DNA from: an uncultured Crocinitomix sp.
Lineage (GTDB): Bacteria > Bacteroidota > Bacteroidia > Flavobacteriales_D > Crocinitomicaceae
Assembly: GCA_937136425.1 (NCBI GenBank)
Contig: CAKZON010000070.1
Coordinates: 62,001 to 126,000, forward strand
Reading direction: 5' to 3'
DNA: 64,000 bases
A program made the position numbers and the translations under genes. Position 1 is the first letter of the stretch. Each line of letters starts with the position of its first letter. The notes under the pieces are model-generated. The model worked only from the letters and a program-made list of their open reading frames with translations. It did not search any database and was not told the origin of the DNA. Positions 45,355-54,227 of the stretch are shown here, in pieces.

Positions 45355-47469
45355 TTAATTCTTACCAAATTTAATATAATCGGTCAAAACCCGATAGGCT
45401 TCATCCAGATAAATATCTTCTTTTAAGCGTTTTAAATAAGTTTCGTTTAGTTCAGAACGGTATGCGTTCATTTCCATAATGCGTAAATCGTACTGATTGT
45501 TTTTCACTTCAAATGCGTCAGTGCTTTGCTCCAAATAAGAGAATAAAGAGTCTATTGTTTGATTCAAAAGTTGATTTGAACGCTTATAATTATCAATATT
45601 TAAATCGAAATAATCGGGTGCATTCATCTCTGTTTTTAATGAATCAATTGTTAAAACTAGTGCATTTCCAAAAGATGAAGCCTCTAGCCTACTTTTACTA
45701 GCTTGTCTTAATTTTTCAAGCGGAAAACCACTTGCTGCTGTATAATAAACCTTCTTCTCAACGCTATCTTTACTCAATGCATTTTTATAGGAAACTTCAC
45801 GATAATCATAAATATCATAAACATCCGGTAATTCAATATCTGGCTGTATGCCTCCTTTTTGTTGAGTTGATTTTGTAATTCGATAATATTTTGAGGTTGT
45901 AACTTTCAAATATCCCAACGATTCATCCAAAGGTTCGGTATTGTATAAATCTAAAACATTAGGGTCTAAAGGCATCATTATTTGACCAGTGCCCTTTCCG
46001 TAGGTATTGCTACCAACCACAATTGCTCGGTTATGATCTTGCATTGCTGCTGTAAACAATTCAGAAGCTGATGCACTTAATCCATTCACCAAAATCACCA
46101 AAGGTCCATTATAAATACTTCCTTTATTAAAATCTTTAATTGATTGCGGCTCTCTATTTTGTTGTTGTTCAATAGCCAGTGGTCCATAATTAATAAACAT
46201 TCCTGCCAAATCAATTGCTTCGCGAACGGAACCTCCACCATTATTTCGTAAATCTAAAATTAGTCCATCAATGGATTCCTTTTTCAATTTTACAATCGTC
46301 CTTGCCACATCATTAGCACAACCATTTCCGGCTAATCCGTCCCAATTGGTATAAAAATCTGGTAGTGTGATGTAGCCAATCTTATTCTCTCCATCAAGTA
46401 CCACACTTTTTATTACATCCTGGTCGTCATAAACTAATCCCTGCTCAATAACTACCTCCTTCGCTTGTCCATTAGCCTTGCGAACTACTAATGTCAATAC
46501 ATCCTCGTTATACGCGCCAAACATCATTTCAACCTCAGCCATTCCCGCACTAGTCAAATCCAATTTTTTTTGATCTCCTAATTGTAAACTAAGCACCACA
46601 TCACCTTTGCTCAATTCTCCCGAAACCCATGCAGGGCTTCCTGGAAGCACATCATGTACCACAACATCTCCCTTATCGTTCTGATCTAACTGTATTCCAA
46701 AAGCCAAATTATCTTTAGACAATTCATCTACAAAATCCTCTTGCTCATTTGGTGAAAAATAAGAGGTATGCGGATCAACAACCTGTGCTATTGCATCCAA
46801 ATAATAAGACGACAAATAAGTATTATATCCTGTTGGATGTTCAGTAAAAGATTTGATTTCATACAATTCTCGCTCAAGTAAGTCTTCCTTTACTTGATCT
46901 TCATACAATAAAACAGAATCAATTGTAGTTTCATACGGCTTAGAGTGATACTCTCCTGAAAAAAGGCCATCCAATATCTCTGATTTTAACCATAAACGCC
47001 AACGTTCATCCATTTCCTCTTCCGTTGTCGGAAATGCGGCATAATCAGCCTCTTCATAAGACAGGACTTCATTTTTTTTCCAATCAAACCCGTCAGACAA
47101 CAACCGCTCAACACGTTCTTTTGTTTGAATTAAATTATTATAATATGTTCCGGCAGCAGCAGTAAAAAAAGCGGCTGTACTTTGTTTTATTTCTTCATCA
47201 ATATTGTGATAGTGCTTTGCCTTTAATTCATCAATATCACCTTGATAATAAAACATCCCTAATGCATCAATCTGCTCAATAAACCCATCAAAAGCTTGCT
47301 CCGAAAATTGATCATTAAAATCAATTTTATTGTAATGAAACTTTTCTATGATTTTTTTAATATAGTTTGACTGACGTCCGATACTAGTAGTCGGTTGTGC
47401 CAACGCATTAGAGCTAAGCAAGAAAACAATCAAGCTCGTTATCCAAATTTTTGGGTTAAAAAATTGCAC
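45355..47469 (-). CDS. prc: Carboxy-terminal-processing protease (S41, Prc/Tsp type)
   Basis: The 704-residue protease begins with a signal peptide (MQFFNPKIWITSLIVFLLSSNALAQ). The N-terminal helical domain (about 25-230) is followed by a PDZ domain (about 240-340; LAFGIQLDQNDKGDVVVHDVLPGSPAW) and the S41 catalytic domain. The latter shows GLILDLRNNGGGSVREAIDLAGMFI, the Ser nucleophile in LSASASELFTAAMQ and the Lys in SNTYGKGTGQIMM. The C-terminal extension resembles that of Prc/Tsp (DUF3340-like). It trims the C-terminus of periplasmic proteins. It lies 12 bp after the aldehyde dehydrogenase gene. Confidence 0.94.
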   Translation of the reverse strand: MQFFNPKIWITSLIVFLLSSNALAQPTTSIGRQSNYIKKIIEKFHYNKIDFNDQFSEQAFDGFIEQIDALGMFYYQGDIDELKAKHYHNIDEEIKQSTAAFFTAAAGTYYNNLIQTKERVERLLSDGFDWKKNEVLSYEEADYAAFPTTEEEMDERWRLWLKSEILDGLFSGEYHSKPYETTIDSVLLYEDQVKEDLLERELYEIKSFTEHPTGYNTYLSSYYLDAIAQVVDPHTSYFSPNEQEDFVDELSKDNLAFGIQLDQNDKGDVVVHDVLPGSPAWVSGELSKGDVVLSLQLGDQKKLDLTSAGMAEVEMMFGAYNEDVLTLVVRKANGQAKEVVIEQGLVYDDQDVIKSVVLDGENKIGYITLPDFYTNWDGLAGNGCANDVARTIVKLKKESIDGLILDLRNNGGGSVREAIDLAGMFINYGPLAIEQQQNREPQSIKDFNKGSIYNGPLVILVNGLSASASELFTAAMQDHNRAIVVGSNTYGKGTGQIMMPLDPNVLDLYNTEPLDESLGYLKVTTSKYYRITKSTQQKGGIQPDIELPDVYDIYDYREVSYKNALSKDSVEKKVYYTAASGFPLEKLRQASKSRLEASSFGNALVLTIDSLKTEMNAPDYFDLNIDNYKRSNQLLNQTIDSLFSYLEQSTDAFEVKNNQYDLRIMEMNAYRSELNETYLKRLKEDIYLDEAYRVLTDYIKFGKN

Positions 47470-47481
47470 TAATAAAATATA

Positions 47482-48933
47482 TTAAAGCTGAATGTATACA
47501 TTTTTCGGTTCGGTAAAAAATCGCAAGGCTTCAAATCCTCCTTCACGACCTACCCCAGAGTTTTTAACTCCACCAAAAGGCGTTCTTAAATCTCGCACCA
47601 ACCATGAATTCACCCAAACAATTCCACTGTGCAGTTGATCTGCAAAACGGTGCGCAAGTGTTAAATTCTCAGTCCATACGGTTGCAGACAAACCATATTC
47701 TGTTGAATTTGCCATCATCAATGCTTCCTCCTCAGTATCAAACGGTGTAATGGTCACAACAGGCCCAAAAATTTCTTCTTGATTTGTTCTACAATCATAC
47801 GCTAGACCTTCAATCACTGTTGGGCGCATATAATACCCTTCACTATACTCTCCTTCTAATTGCACACGAGTTCCGCCTGTTAAAACTTTACCACCTTCTT
47901 CTTTTGCTAACTCAACATAAGACAATACTTTGTCAATATGCGGTTTAGATACTAAGGCGCCAAGTTTCGCTTCAGGATCTGTTGGATAAGATACTTTAGT
48001 ATTACTAACACGCTCCACAAAAGCGTCCCGAAACTTTTCATAAATTGGGCGTTGCACAAAAATGCGCGAACCACATAAACATATTTGACCTTGGTTGGCA
48101 AATGAAGAACGCAATGTTGTTGAAAGCATCTTCTTAAAATCGCAGTCCGCAAATATGATATTTGGATTTTTACCTCCTAGTTCTAATGATAGTTTTTTGA
48201 ACATTGGAGCTGCAATTTTAGCAATCGTTTCTCCTGTTTTTGTTCCTCCTGTAAATGAAATTGCTTTTACTTTCGGATCTCTCGTCATTGCATCTCCCAC
48301 CTTATGACCTAAACCATGTACGATATTTAAAACACCTGCTGGTAAACCAGCATCAACGCATACTTCTGACAATAAATATGCAGTCATTGGTGTAACTTCA
48401 GATGGTTTTGCAACCACGCAGTTTCCGGCAGCCAAAGCGGGTGCTATTTTCCATGTAAATAAATAAAGCGGTAAATTCCATGGTGAAATACATCCTACAA
48501 CACCAATTGGTTTCCTAGTTGTATAATTCACCCCAGGATTTTTGGAATTTTCCATATAGTGCGATTCAGATGCAAAGTGTAAAATAGCCGTTGCAAAGAA
48601 CTTCATATTACTTACCGCTCGAGGAATATCAACATGACTTGCCAAAGATTCTGGTTTGCCATTATCTAATGATTCTGCCGCAACAAACTCATCCATGCGT
48701 GCCTCAATCAAATCAGCAATCTTAATCATTATAGCGGAGCGCTCATCTTTCGGTGTATTTGCCCATTTAGGAAAAGCTTCTGTTGCCGCCGCAACTGCCA
48801 AATCAATGTCTTCTTTTGTTGAATCTGGGATATAAGAATAAACTTTACCTCTTGAAGGATCAATATTATCTAAATATTCTCCAGAGTTGGGCGCTATTAA
48901 TTCGCCTCCAATATAATTTTGAATGTACTTCAT
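47482..48933 (-). CDS. Aldehyde dehydrogenase family protein
   Basis: The 483-residue soluble enzyme has the full NAD(P)-dependent ALDH set: the substrate/cofactor region SPWNLPLYLFTWKIAPALAAGN, the cofactor loop SFTGGTKTGETIAK, the general base Glu in LSLELGGKNP and the catalytic Cys in NQGQICLCGSRIF. The C-terminal ILGPVVT-like segment reads EEIFGPVVTITPF. Sequence style (IDPSRGKVYSYIPD) suggests the aromatic or hydroxymuconic-semialdehyde type, but the substrate cannot be set. It leads the operon with the S41 protease and coiled-coil protein; an exact -7 box ends six bases before ATG. Confidence 0.92.
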   Translation of the reverse strand: MKYIQNYIGGELIAPNSGEYLDNIDPSRGKVYSYIPDSTKEDIDLAVAAATEAFPKWANTPKDERSAIMIKIADLIEARMDEFVAAESLDNGKPESLASHVDIPRAVSNMKFFATAILHFASESHYMENSKNPGVNYTTRKPIGVVGCISPWNLPLYLFTWKIAPALAAGNCVVAKPSEVTPMTAYLLSEVCVDAGLPAGVLNIVHGLGHKVGDAMTRDPKVKAISFTGGTKTGETIAKIAAPMFKKLSLELGGKNPNIIFADCDFKKMLSTTLRSSFANQGQICLCGSRIFVQRPIYEKFRDAFVERVSNTKVSYPTDPEAKLGALVSKPHIDKVLSYVELAKEEGGKVLTGGTRVQLEGEYSEGYYMRPTVIEGLAYDCRTNQEEIFGPVVTITPFDTEEEALMMANSTEYGLSATVWTENLTLAHRFADQLHSGIVWVNSWLVRDLRTPFGGVKNSGVGREGGFEALRFFTEPKNVYIQL

Positions 48934-48939
48934 TATTTA

Positions 48940-48947
48940 CAAATCTA
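48940..48947 (-). promoter_or_regulatory. -7 box abutting the aldehyde dehydrogenase gene
   Basis: The minus strand reads TAGATTTG, an exact TAnnTTTG match, with six bases (TAAATA) before ATG 48933. The leader would be at most one or two bases. No TTG at -33. Confidence 0.5.
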
Positions 48948-49000
48948 AAGCCTAAAAATAGCGATAATTAAGTGTTTTCACATTCCTTGTTTCAATATAT

Positions 49001-49030
49001 TTGATATTCTAAAATGATTCTATAAATTCG
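49001..49030 (+). promoter_or_regulatory. Promoter (-33 TTG, -7 TAAATTCG) before the broken PLDc_N gene
   Basis: TTG at 49001-49003 is followed after 19 bases by TAAATTCG (49023-49030), one mismatch to TAnnTTTG. It lies 23 bases before the old ATG at 49054, so the pseudogene may still be transcribed, perhaps reading into tatA. Confidence 0.5.
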
Positions 49031-49053
49031 TTCACAAACCTTAAAATACTCTT

Positions 49054-49343
49054 ATGGAAATGTTGAACATGCTGGCATGATGGGCCCAGCATAATTATTA
49101 TTAATTCTTGTCTTCCTTGGTATATTTGCTCTTTGGATTAAAACAATTGTTGAAATTACCAATTCAAGATTCGCGGATAATAGCAAAACTACATGGCTTT
49201 TGGTGGTTATTTTATTGGGCGCGCTTGGAATGATTATTTATTATGCAGCAGGTCGCTCGCAACGCATTACTCTTCAGATATTATTGACGACTTTTGATGA
49301 TTTAAAGACCTCCCTAAATAAGGGATCAACAGACCATATTTAG
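49054..49343 (+). pseudogene. Decayed small PLDc_N-like membrane protein gene sharing its N-terminus with TatA
   Basis: From ATG 49054 the frame stops after eight codons. If one A is restored in the short A run after ATGG (49058-49060), the sequence reads M-ENVEHAGMMGPA, then TAA at 49092, then LLLILVFLGIFALWIKTIVEITNSRF, WLLVVILLGALGMIIYYAAGRSQR and a tail ending at TAG 49341-49343. The two hydrophobic segments with the K(T)WLLVVILLGALGxxIYYxxGR pattern are those of PLDc_N (phospholipase D-like N-terminal) small membrane proteins. The start copies that of TatA ([14 protein letters not shown]). Two lesions, a frameshift and a stop, make it non-functional unless the base calls are wrong. Confidence 0.7.
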
Positions 49344-49427
49344 TCGATTCATGATTTGTATTGGTCAAGTCTCAACCAAACGCGCTAATTATTCAATCAA
49401 TTTAAGTCCGTTTTTCTAAGATTTTCA

Positions 49428-49435
49428 TACCTTTG
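49428..49435 (+). promoter_or_regulatory. -7 promoter box for the tatA operon
   Basis: TACCTTTG is an exact TAnnTTTG match 23 bases before tatA ATG 49459. No TTG is found at -33. Confidence 0.5.
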
Positions 49436-49458
49436 CTCCTGTTCTTAAACAAGAAAAA

Positions 49459-49647
49459 ATGGAAAATGTAGTTTACGCAGGAATGTTGGGCCCAGGGCAA
49501 ATCACTTTAATTGTAATTGCTGTCCTTTTATTATTCGGAGGAAAAAAAATTCCAGAATTGATGAAAGGGATGGGAAAAGGCATCAAAGGATTCAAAGATG
49601 AAATGAATGGATCTGGAGAAGAAACTAAGGAAAATACAAAAGAATAA
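49459..49647 (+). CDS. tatA: Twin-arginine translocase subunit TatA/E
   Basis: The 62-residue protein has the TatA/E form: an 11-residue N-terminal tail, one membrane segment ([23 protein letters not shown]), the FGGKKIPEL hinge, then an amphipathic helix ([14 protein letters not shown]) and a charged tail (EETKENTKE). It forms the pore of the Tat system for folded proteins; tatC is not in the window. It heads an apparent operon (tatA-gatA-lytic transglycosylase-DUF4837-membrane protein) with 14-21 bp gaps. Its N-terminal tail [13 protein letters not shown] resembles that of the decayed gene just upstream. Confidence 0.92.
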   Translation: MENVVYAGMLGPGQITLIVIAVLLLFGGKKIPELMKGMGKGIKGFKDEMNGSGEETKENTKE

Positions 49648-49661
49648 GCTCCCCTAGCATT

Positions 49662-51080
49662 ATGTACAATTCATTTGCGGAAATTAAATCTGCTTTGATT
49701 AGTGGTAAAACCGTAGAGGATATCACCCATTATTATCTTAATCAAATTGAGGAGAAAAAGCACCTTAATGTTTTCTTAGAAGTTTTTACAGCTGATGTTT
49801 TGTCTCAGGCGAAATTAGTTGATGAAAAAATTAAAGCCGGAACTGCAGGTAAATTAGCCGGAATGGTTATTGCTTTGAAAGATAACATGGCCTATAAAGG
49901 GCATAAGGTTTCTGCAGCTTCCAAAATTCTAGAAGGTTTTGAATCATTATATAGCGGAACTGCTGTCCAACGTTTGTTGGATGAAGATGCTGTAATTATT
50001 GGACGATTAAATTGTGATGAATTTGCAATGGGAAGTTCCAATGAAAACTCTGCTTTTGGTAACGTATTAAACCCACTTAATGAAAAAATGGTTCCTGGTG
50101 GATCTTCTGGAGGATCTTCTGCCGCAATTGCTGCAAACCTCTGTACGGTTAGCCTTGGAAGTGACACAGGAGGATCAATTAGACAACCAGCTTCATTTAC
50201 AGGAACTGTAGGATTTAAACCTACTTATGGTCGCGTTTCAAGATATGGGCTTTTAGCCTATGCTTCTTCGTTTGATCAAATTGGAACATTTTCAACTACT
50301 ATTGAAGATGCTGCATTAGTAACAGAAGTTATTAGCGGAAAAGATGAATATGATAGCACTTTGCATCAATCAGATGCGGAGCATTATGACATTAGTTTCC
50401 CAACCGATAAAAAATTAAAAATTGCTTATATCGTAGATTGTTTAGAGCGTGAAGGAATTGATCCTGAAATAAAAGCGAAAACAACTGCAACAATTGAGCA
50501 ATTAAAGGCACTTGGCCATACTGTAGAACCTGTTTCTTTTCCTTATTTGGATCAAATGGTTCCAACTTATTATGTATTAACCACTGCCGAAGCTTCCTCT
50601 AACTTTTCAAGGTATGATGGTGTTCACTTTGGACATCAATCTAAAGAAGCCGAGGGAGTTGAAAACACTTATAAAAAATCACGTTCTGAAGGCTTTGGAG
50701 AAGAAGTAAAAAGACGAATCATGTTAGGTACGTTTGTATTGTCTCATGGTTATTATGATGCATATTACACAAAAGGGCAAAAAGTTAGACGCGTTATTCA
50801 AAATAAAACGAACGAAATTTTTGCGGATCATGATTTTGTAATCATGCCGACAACGCCTTGCACGGCTTTTGAAATTGGAAAAAATGTAGACGATCCAATT
50901 ACCATGTATTTGCAAGACATTTTTACCGTTCAGGCCAACTTATCAGGAAATCCAGCAATTTCTTTACCACTTGGACAGCATAGTAATGGTTTGCCTTTTG
51001 GTATTCAGGTTATGGCCAATCATTTTGATGAAGGTAACCTACTGGCGTTTTCAGATTATATGCTGAAAAACTGTCAATAG
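49662..51080 (+). CDS. gatA: Asp-tRNA(Asn)/Glu-tRNA(Gln) amidotransferase subunit A
   Basis: GatA releases ammonia from glutamine to convert Glu-tRNA(Gln) or Asp-tRNA(Asn), working with GatB and GatC. The 472-residue length is right. The amidase-signature Ser-cisSer-Lys triad is visible: Lys in IALKDNMAYKG, the Gly/Ser-rich motif VPGGSSGGSSAAIAA and the nucleophile in LGSDTGGSIRQPA. The F-K-P-T-Y-G-R-V-S-R-YG substrate loop follows. The usual KDNI(x) is KDNM here, a mild change. gatB/gatC are not adjacent. It is 14 bp after tatA. Confidence 0.95.
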   Translation: MYNSFAEIKSALISGKTVEDITHYYLNQIEEKKHLNVFLEVFTADVLSQAKLVDEKIKAGTAGKLAGMVIALKDNMAYKGHKVSAASKILEGFESLYSGTAVQRLLDEDAVIIGRLNCDEFAMGSSNENSAFGNVLNPLNEKMVPGGSSGGSSAAIAANLCTVSLGSDTGGSIRQPASFTGTVGFKPTYGRVSRYGLLAYASSFDQIGTFSTTIEDAALVTEVISGKDEYDSTLHQSDAEHYDISFPTDKKLKIAYIVDCLEREGIDPEIKAKTTATIEQLKALGHTVEPVSFPYLDQMVPTYYVLTTAEASSNFSRYDGVHFGHQSKEAEGVENTYKKSRSEGFGEEVKRRIMLGTFVLSHGYYDAYYTKGQKVRRVIQNKTNEIFADHDFVIMPTTPCTAFEIGKNVDDPITMYLQDIFTVQANLSGNPAISLPLGQHSNGLPFGIQVMANHFDEGNLLAFSDYMLKNCQ

Positions 51081-51095
51081 AACCGCTAGCTAATT

Positions 51096-52619
51096 ATGAA
51101 ATTTATTGTATTTATATTTTCTTTTCTTGTTTGGTCTGTGACAGCGCAAGACACAACAAGCATTGCATCTATAGATTCAACTTTAACTCCAACTCAATCC
51201 GACCCTGACTCATTAACTTATCAACGGTTTTTAGATGTGGTTGAAAATTCTCTTTTTGAGTATTACAACGAAACTTGGGGAAAAGAACAAGCTTATCAAA
51301 TAATCGATTCTTTAGGTTACGATTCTGATGAAAAACCGCAATTTTCTGACTCCATTTATATTGAGCGCTTAAATAAATTGAACGCAGCCACTATTATTGA
51401 AATTGAAATCAATGATGATTTGCTAAAAACGGTAAAATACTTTGCTAAGAACCGTAGAAGATTTACTGCAGTTTGTATTGGCCGATCAAAAATGTTTTTC
51501 CCTATGTACGAGGAGCATTTGGATCAATATGAAATTCCACTTGAACTCAAATATTTATCGGTAATTGAAAGTGGACTACGCCCAACAGTAAAATCACGTG
51601 TGGGTGCTACTGGGCTTTGGCAATTCATGTATCGCACTGGTCGTATGTTTGGATTAGATAATGATTCATATGTAGATGAAAGAATGGACCCTGTAAAAGC
51701 TACTGATGCTGCTTGTCGTTATTTAAAATACTTGCATGGCTTGTATGGTGATTGGAGTATTGCATTAGCAGCATACAATGCTGGACCTGGTAATGTAAAC
51801 AAAGCGATAAGAAGATCTGGTGGGCAAATGAACTATTGGAAATTACGTCCTTATCTTCCAAAAGAAACGCAAATGTACGTGCCCAACTTCATCTCAATGC
51901 TTTACATGATGACTTATTATAGCGAGCATAACATTGTACCCAAAGAGGCTAAAGTTTATTTGCATGAAGTAGATACGGTTTGTTTAAATTCCAGCATTCG
52001 AATTTCTCATTTAGACTCTATGTTAGGGATAAGTGCAGAAGAGTTTGAATATTTAAATCCTGTATATAAAACAGATGTAATTCCTAAAACAGACGAACGT
52101 CAATGCATTACTTTACCTGTTGAAAAAATTGACTCTTTTTTAATTATTGAAGATAGCCTATATAAGTATGATGCTTATTTGGATGAAACCGGACAAAGCT
52201 TTGTTGCACTAGAGAAAAAGAAAACGCATGTGGTTAAAGAAAAAGAAACCATTGCTCAGATCGCGCAAAAATATGACGTTACAGTGAATGATGTTCGAGC
52301 ATGGAATAATTTAAAGTCAAATAAAATTTATCCTGGACAAAGGCTTACAATTCGATTAAAAGAAAGGAAATATTTTAGTTCAACATCCACAGCTTCTAAT
52401 AACTCATCTTCAACTCGTTCAAGTGGTTCAACGACAAAGTCGCCCCCCAAAACAACTGATGACGGAAAATACAAATATTACACCTTAAGATCAGGCGAAA
52501 GTCTTTGGACAGTAAGCCAAAAATTTGGCATACCTTTTGCGACAATTCAATCACTGAATAAGGACATTGATCCTAAACGCATGCAACCGGGAGATAAAAT
52601 TAAGATCAAACGGCTGTAG
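51096..52619 (+). CDS. Membrane-bound lytic murein transglycosylase D-like protein with two LysM domains
   Basis: The 507-residue protein carries a signal peptide (MKFIVFIFSFLVWSVTAQ). The SLT/family-1 lytic transglycosylase domain occupies residues about 120-290, with the catalytic Glu in LSVIESGLRPTVKS, then GATGLWQFM and YNAGPGNVNKA. Two LysM peptidoglycan-binding domains are at the C-terminus (about 375-425, HVVKEKETIAQIAQKYDV; about 460-506, YYTLRSGESLWTVSQKFGI), with a Ser/Thr-rich linker between. It cleaves glycan strands to give 1,6-anhydro-muropeptides. It sits third in the tatA operon. Confidence 0.92.
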   Translation: MKFIVFIFSFLVWSVTAQDTTSIASIDSTLTPTQSDPDSLTYQRFLDVVENSLFEYYNETWGKEQAYQIIDSLGYDSDEKPQFSDSIYIERLNKLNAATIIEIEINDDLLKTVKYFAKNRRRFTAVCIGRSKMFFPMYEEHLDQYEIPLELKYLSVIESGLRPTVKSRVGATGLWQFMYRTGRMFGLDNDSYVDERMDPVKATDAACRYLKYLHGLYGDWSIALAAYNAGPGNVNKAIRRSGGQMNYWKLRPYLPKETQMYVPNFISMLYMMTYYSEHNIVPKEAKVYLHEVDTVCLNSSIRISHLDSMLGISAEEFEYLNPVYKTDVIPKTDERQCITLPVEKIDSFLIIEDSLYKYDAYLDETGQSFVALEKKKTHVVKEKETIAQIAQKYDVTVNDVRAWNNLKSNKIYPGQRLTIRLKERKYFSSTSTASNNSSSTRSSGSTTKSPPKTTDDGKYKYYTLRSGESLWTVSQKFGIPFATIQSLNKDIDPKRMQPGDKIKIKRL

Positions 52620-52640
52620 GCACCAAAAAACCTAAGCATT

Positions 52641-53702
52641 ATGAAAGTCTTTTCCCTCCTCCTAATTTCTATTCTATTTATTACCTCATGCGACAATAGC
52701 GACACCCCAGCTGATGCATTTTTGCCAGACGCTAATGGGCAACATGGAGACATTTTAATTTTAATGGATGATGGGCTTTGGAATGGAGTTGTTGGTGAAG
52801 CCGTGGTTGAAAATTTATCTCGCCGGGCAGAAGGAGTTTATTTAAGACCTGAACCAATGTTTACTCATTTTAGAAAACATCCAAAGGATTTAAACCACAT
52901 GAATCAATTGAATCGTAATATTCTAAAATTCATGGTTGTTTCAGATACGGTATATGAAGAAACTGCCGTTTTGAAAAAAAGAAACTACTATGCAAAAGGA
53001 CAACTATTTGTTATTGTTAAAGATTCTGACCCGAATCGCTTATTTGAATATGCTAAAAATGGGATGGACGAAATTGTGGAAGAATTCAACAATTTTGAAT
53101 TAGAACAATTAATTAGTTTTTATGAAAACGAACCTAACAAACGTGTAAAGGAATTAACAGAAAAGAAATTTGGAATAACCTTATCTGTACCAAAACGAGC
53201 AGAAATAAAATCTGAAAAGGAAAATTTTGTCCTTATCAAACGTGATCGTTCAAAGAACTTAATGGGAAGTGAATCAACCAGAGCTGAAGGCGGAACATTT
53301 TGGATTCAGCAAGGGTTTATGATTTGGAACACACCTTACTATCCAGATTCAACTCAAATGACAGTTTCAGGCGCATTAATGAATAGAGATTCAACTTTAA
53401 AACAAAATGTGCCAGGCGAAGTTTCAGGAACCTATATGGGAACTGAGTATACAGAATATTATGAACCAAAAGGGCGAGTATTCAACTATAATGGACACGA
53501 AACTGTTGAACTACGCGGATTGTGGATTTATGAAGGCGATACATTTGTTGGAGGTGGAGGTCCATTTGTACAGTACTCTATTTTGAATGAAGCAAAAAAT
53601 GAAATTATAACTGTATGCGGCTATGTTTACGGTCCTAAATACGAAAAAAGAGAATACATCAGAGAAATTGATGCTGTACTCAACACAATTGTAGTTAACT
53701 GA
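52641..53702 (+). CDS. DUF4837 family lipoprotein
   Basis: The 353-residue product starts MKVFSLLLISILFITSCDNSD, a clear lipobox with Cys at residue 17. It then shows the DUF4837 pattern: LPDANGQHGDILILMDDGLWNGVVGEAV, EPMFTHFRKHPKDLNHMNQLNRNI and, later, GGTFWIQQGFMIWNTPYY and SGTYMGTEYTEYYEPKGR. DUF4837 proteins are restricted to Bacteroidota and have no known role. Here the gene follows the lytic transglycosylase by 21 bp, so a role in envelope maintenance is plausible. The family call is from recognition of the pattern. Confidence 0.85.
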   Translation: MKVFSLLLISILFITSCDNSDTPADAFLPDANGQHGDILILMDDGLWNGVVGEAVVENLSRRAEGVYLRPEPMFTHFRKHPKDLNHMNQLNRNILKFMVVSDTVYEETAVLKKRNYYAKGQLFVIVKDSDPNRLFEYAKNGMDEIVEEFNNFELEQLISFYENEPNKRVKELTEKKFGITLSVPKRAEIKSEKENFVLIKRDRSKNLMGSESTRAEGGTFWIQQGFMIWNTPYYPDSTQMTVSGALMNRDSTLKQNVPGEVSGTYMGTEYTEYYEPKGRVFNYNGHETVELRGLWIYEGDTFVGGGGPFVQYSILNEAKNEIITVCGYVYGPKYEKREYIREIDAVLNTIVVN

Positions 53703-53719
53703 TAATTTCAATAGCAACA

Positions 53720-54103
53720 ATGAGTCCTGAGGAATTAATTACCTACTACTTCGATAAGAAAAGTAAAAAAGAACTTACCAAAACTGAGATTAAAACTGAG
53801 CTAGAAAAGGAATATGGTTTTGATTCTGACACCATCAAATCAATCATGATTGAAATTTCTAATCGTGAATTATATGAATTAGAAAACCAAAAATCACCAA
53901 TTGAAAGATTTTTATCTAGTATCGGTGTCTCATACTTCTTCTTAATATTTGGTATTGTGGTCATTATCGTGTCCATCTTTATTCTTCAGACTGACATTAC
54001 ATCCGAATTAAACAAAATCTTACCGTGGGTATTGATTCTTGGTGCTCTTTTTATGCTTTTCAAACATGGAGCAATCATTTTTAAGCACAAAAAGGAAAAA
54101 TAA
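53720..54103 (+). CDS. Small two-helix membrane protein of unknown function
   Basis: The 127-residue protein has a basic/acidic N-terminal domain of about 75 residues (MSPEELITYYFDKKSKKELTKTEIKTELEKEYGFDSDTIKS) with a helix-turn-helix-like alternation. Two membrane segments follow (VSYFFLIFGIVVIIVSIFIL and ILPWVLILGALFMLFKH), then a short basic tail (IIFKHKKEK). It is the last gene of the tatA operon, 17 bp after the DUF4837 gene. No family recognised. Confidence 0.72.
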   Translation: MSPEELITYYFDKKSKKELTKTEIKTELEKEYGFDSDTIKSIMIEISNRELYELENQKSPIERFLSSIGVSYFFLIFGIVVIIVSIFILQTDITSELNKILPWVLILGALFMLFKHGAIIFKHKKEK

Positions 54104-54227
54104 TTTCAATAAATTTCGTCGAATTTAACAGTGACAGCCTAGGTATTAAAAAATAAATGTACCTTCGTGACGAATATTATTTATTAGCACTCCCCATTCA
54201 TTAATTGGGGAAATTTAAACCTTAGAA

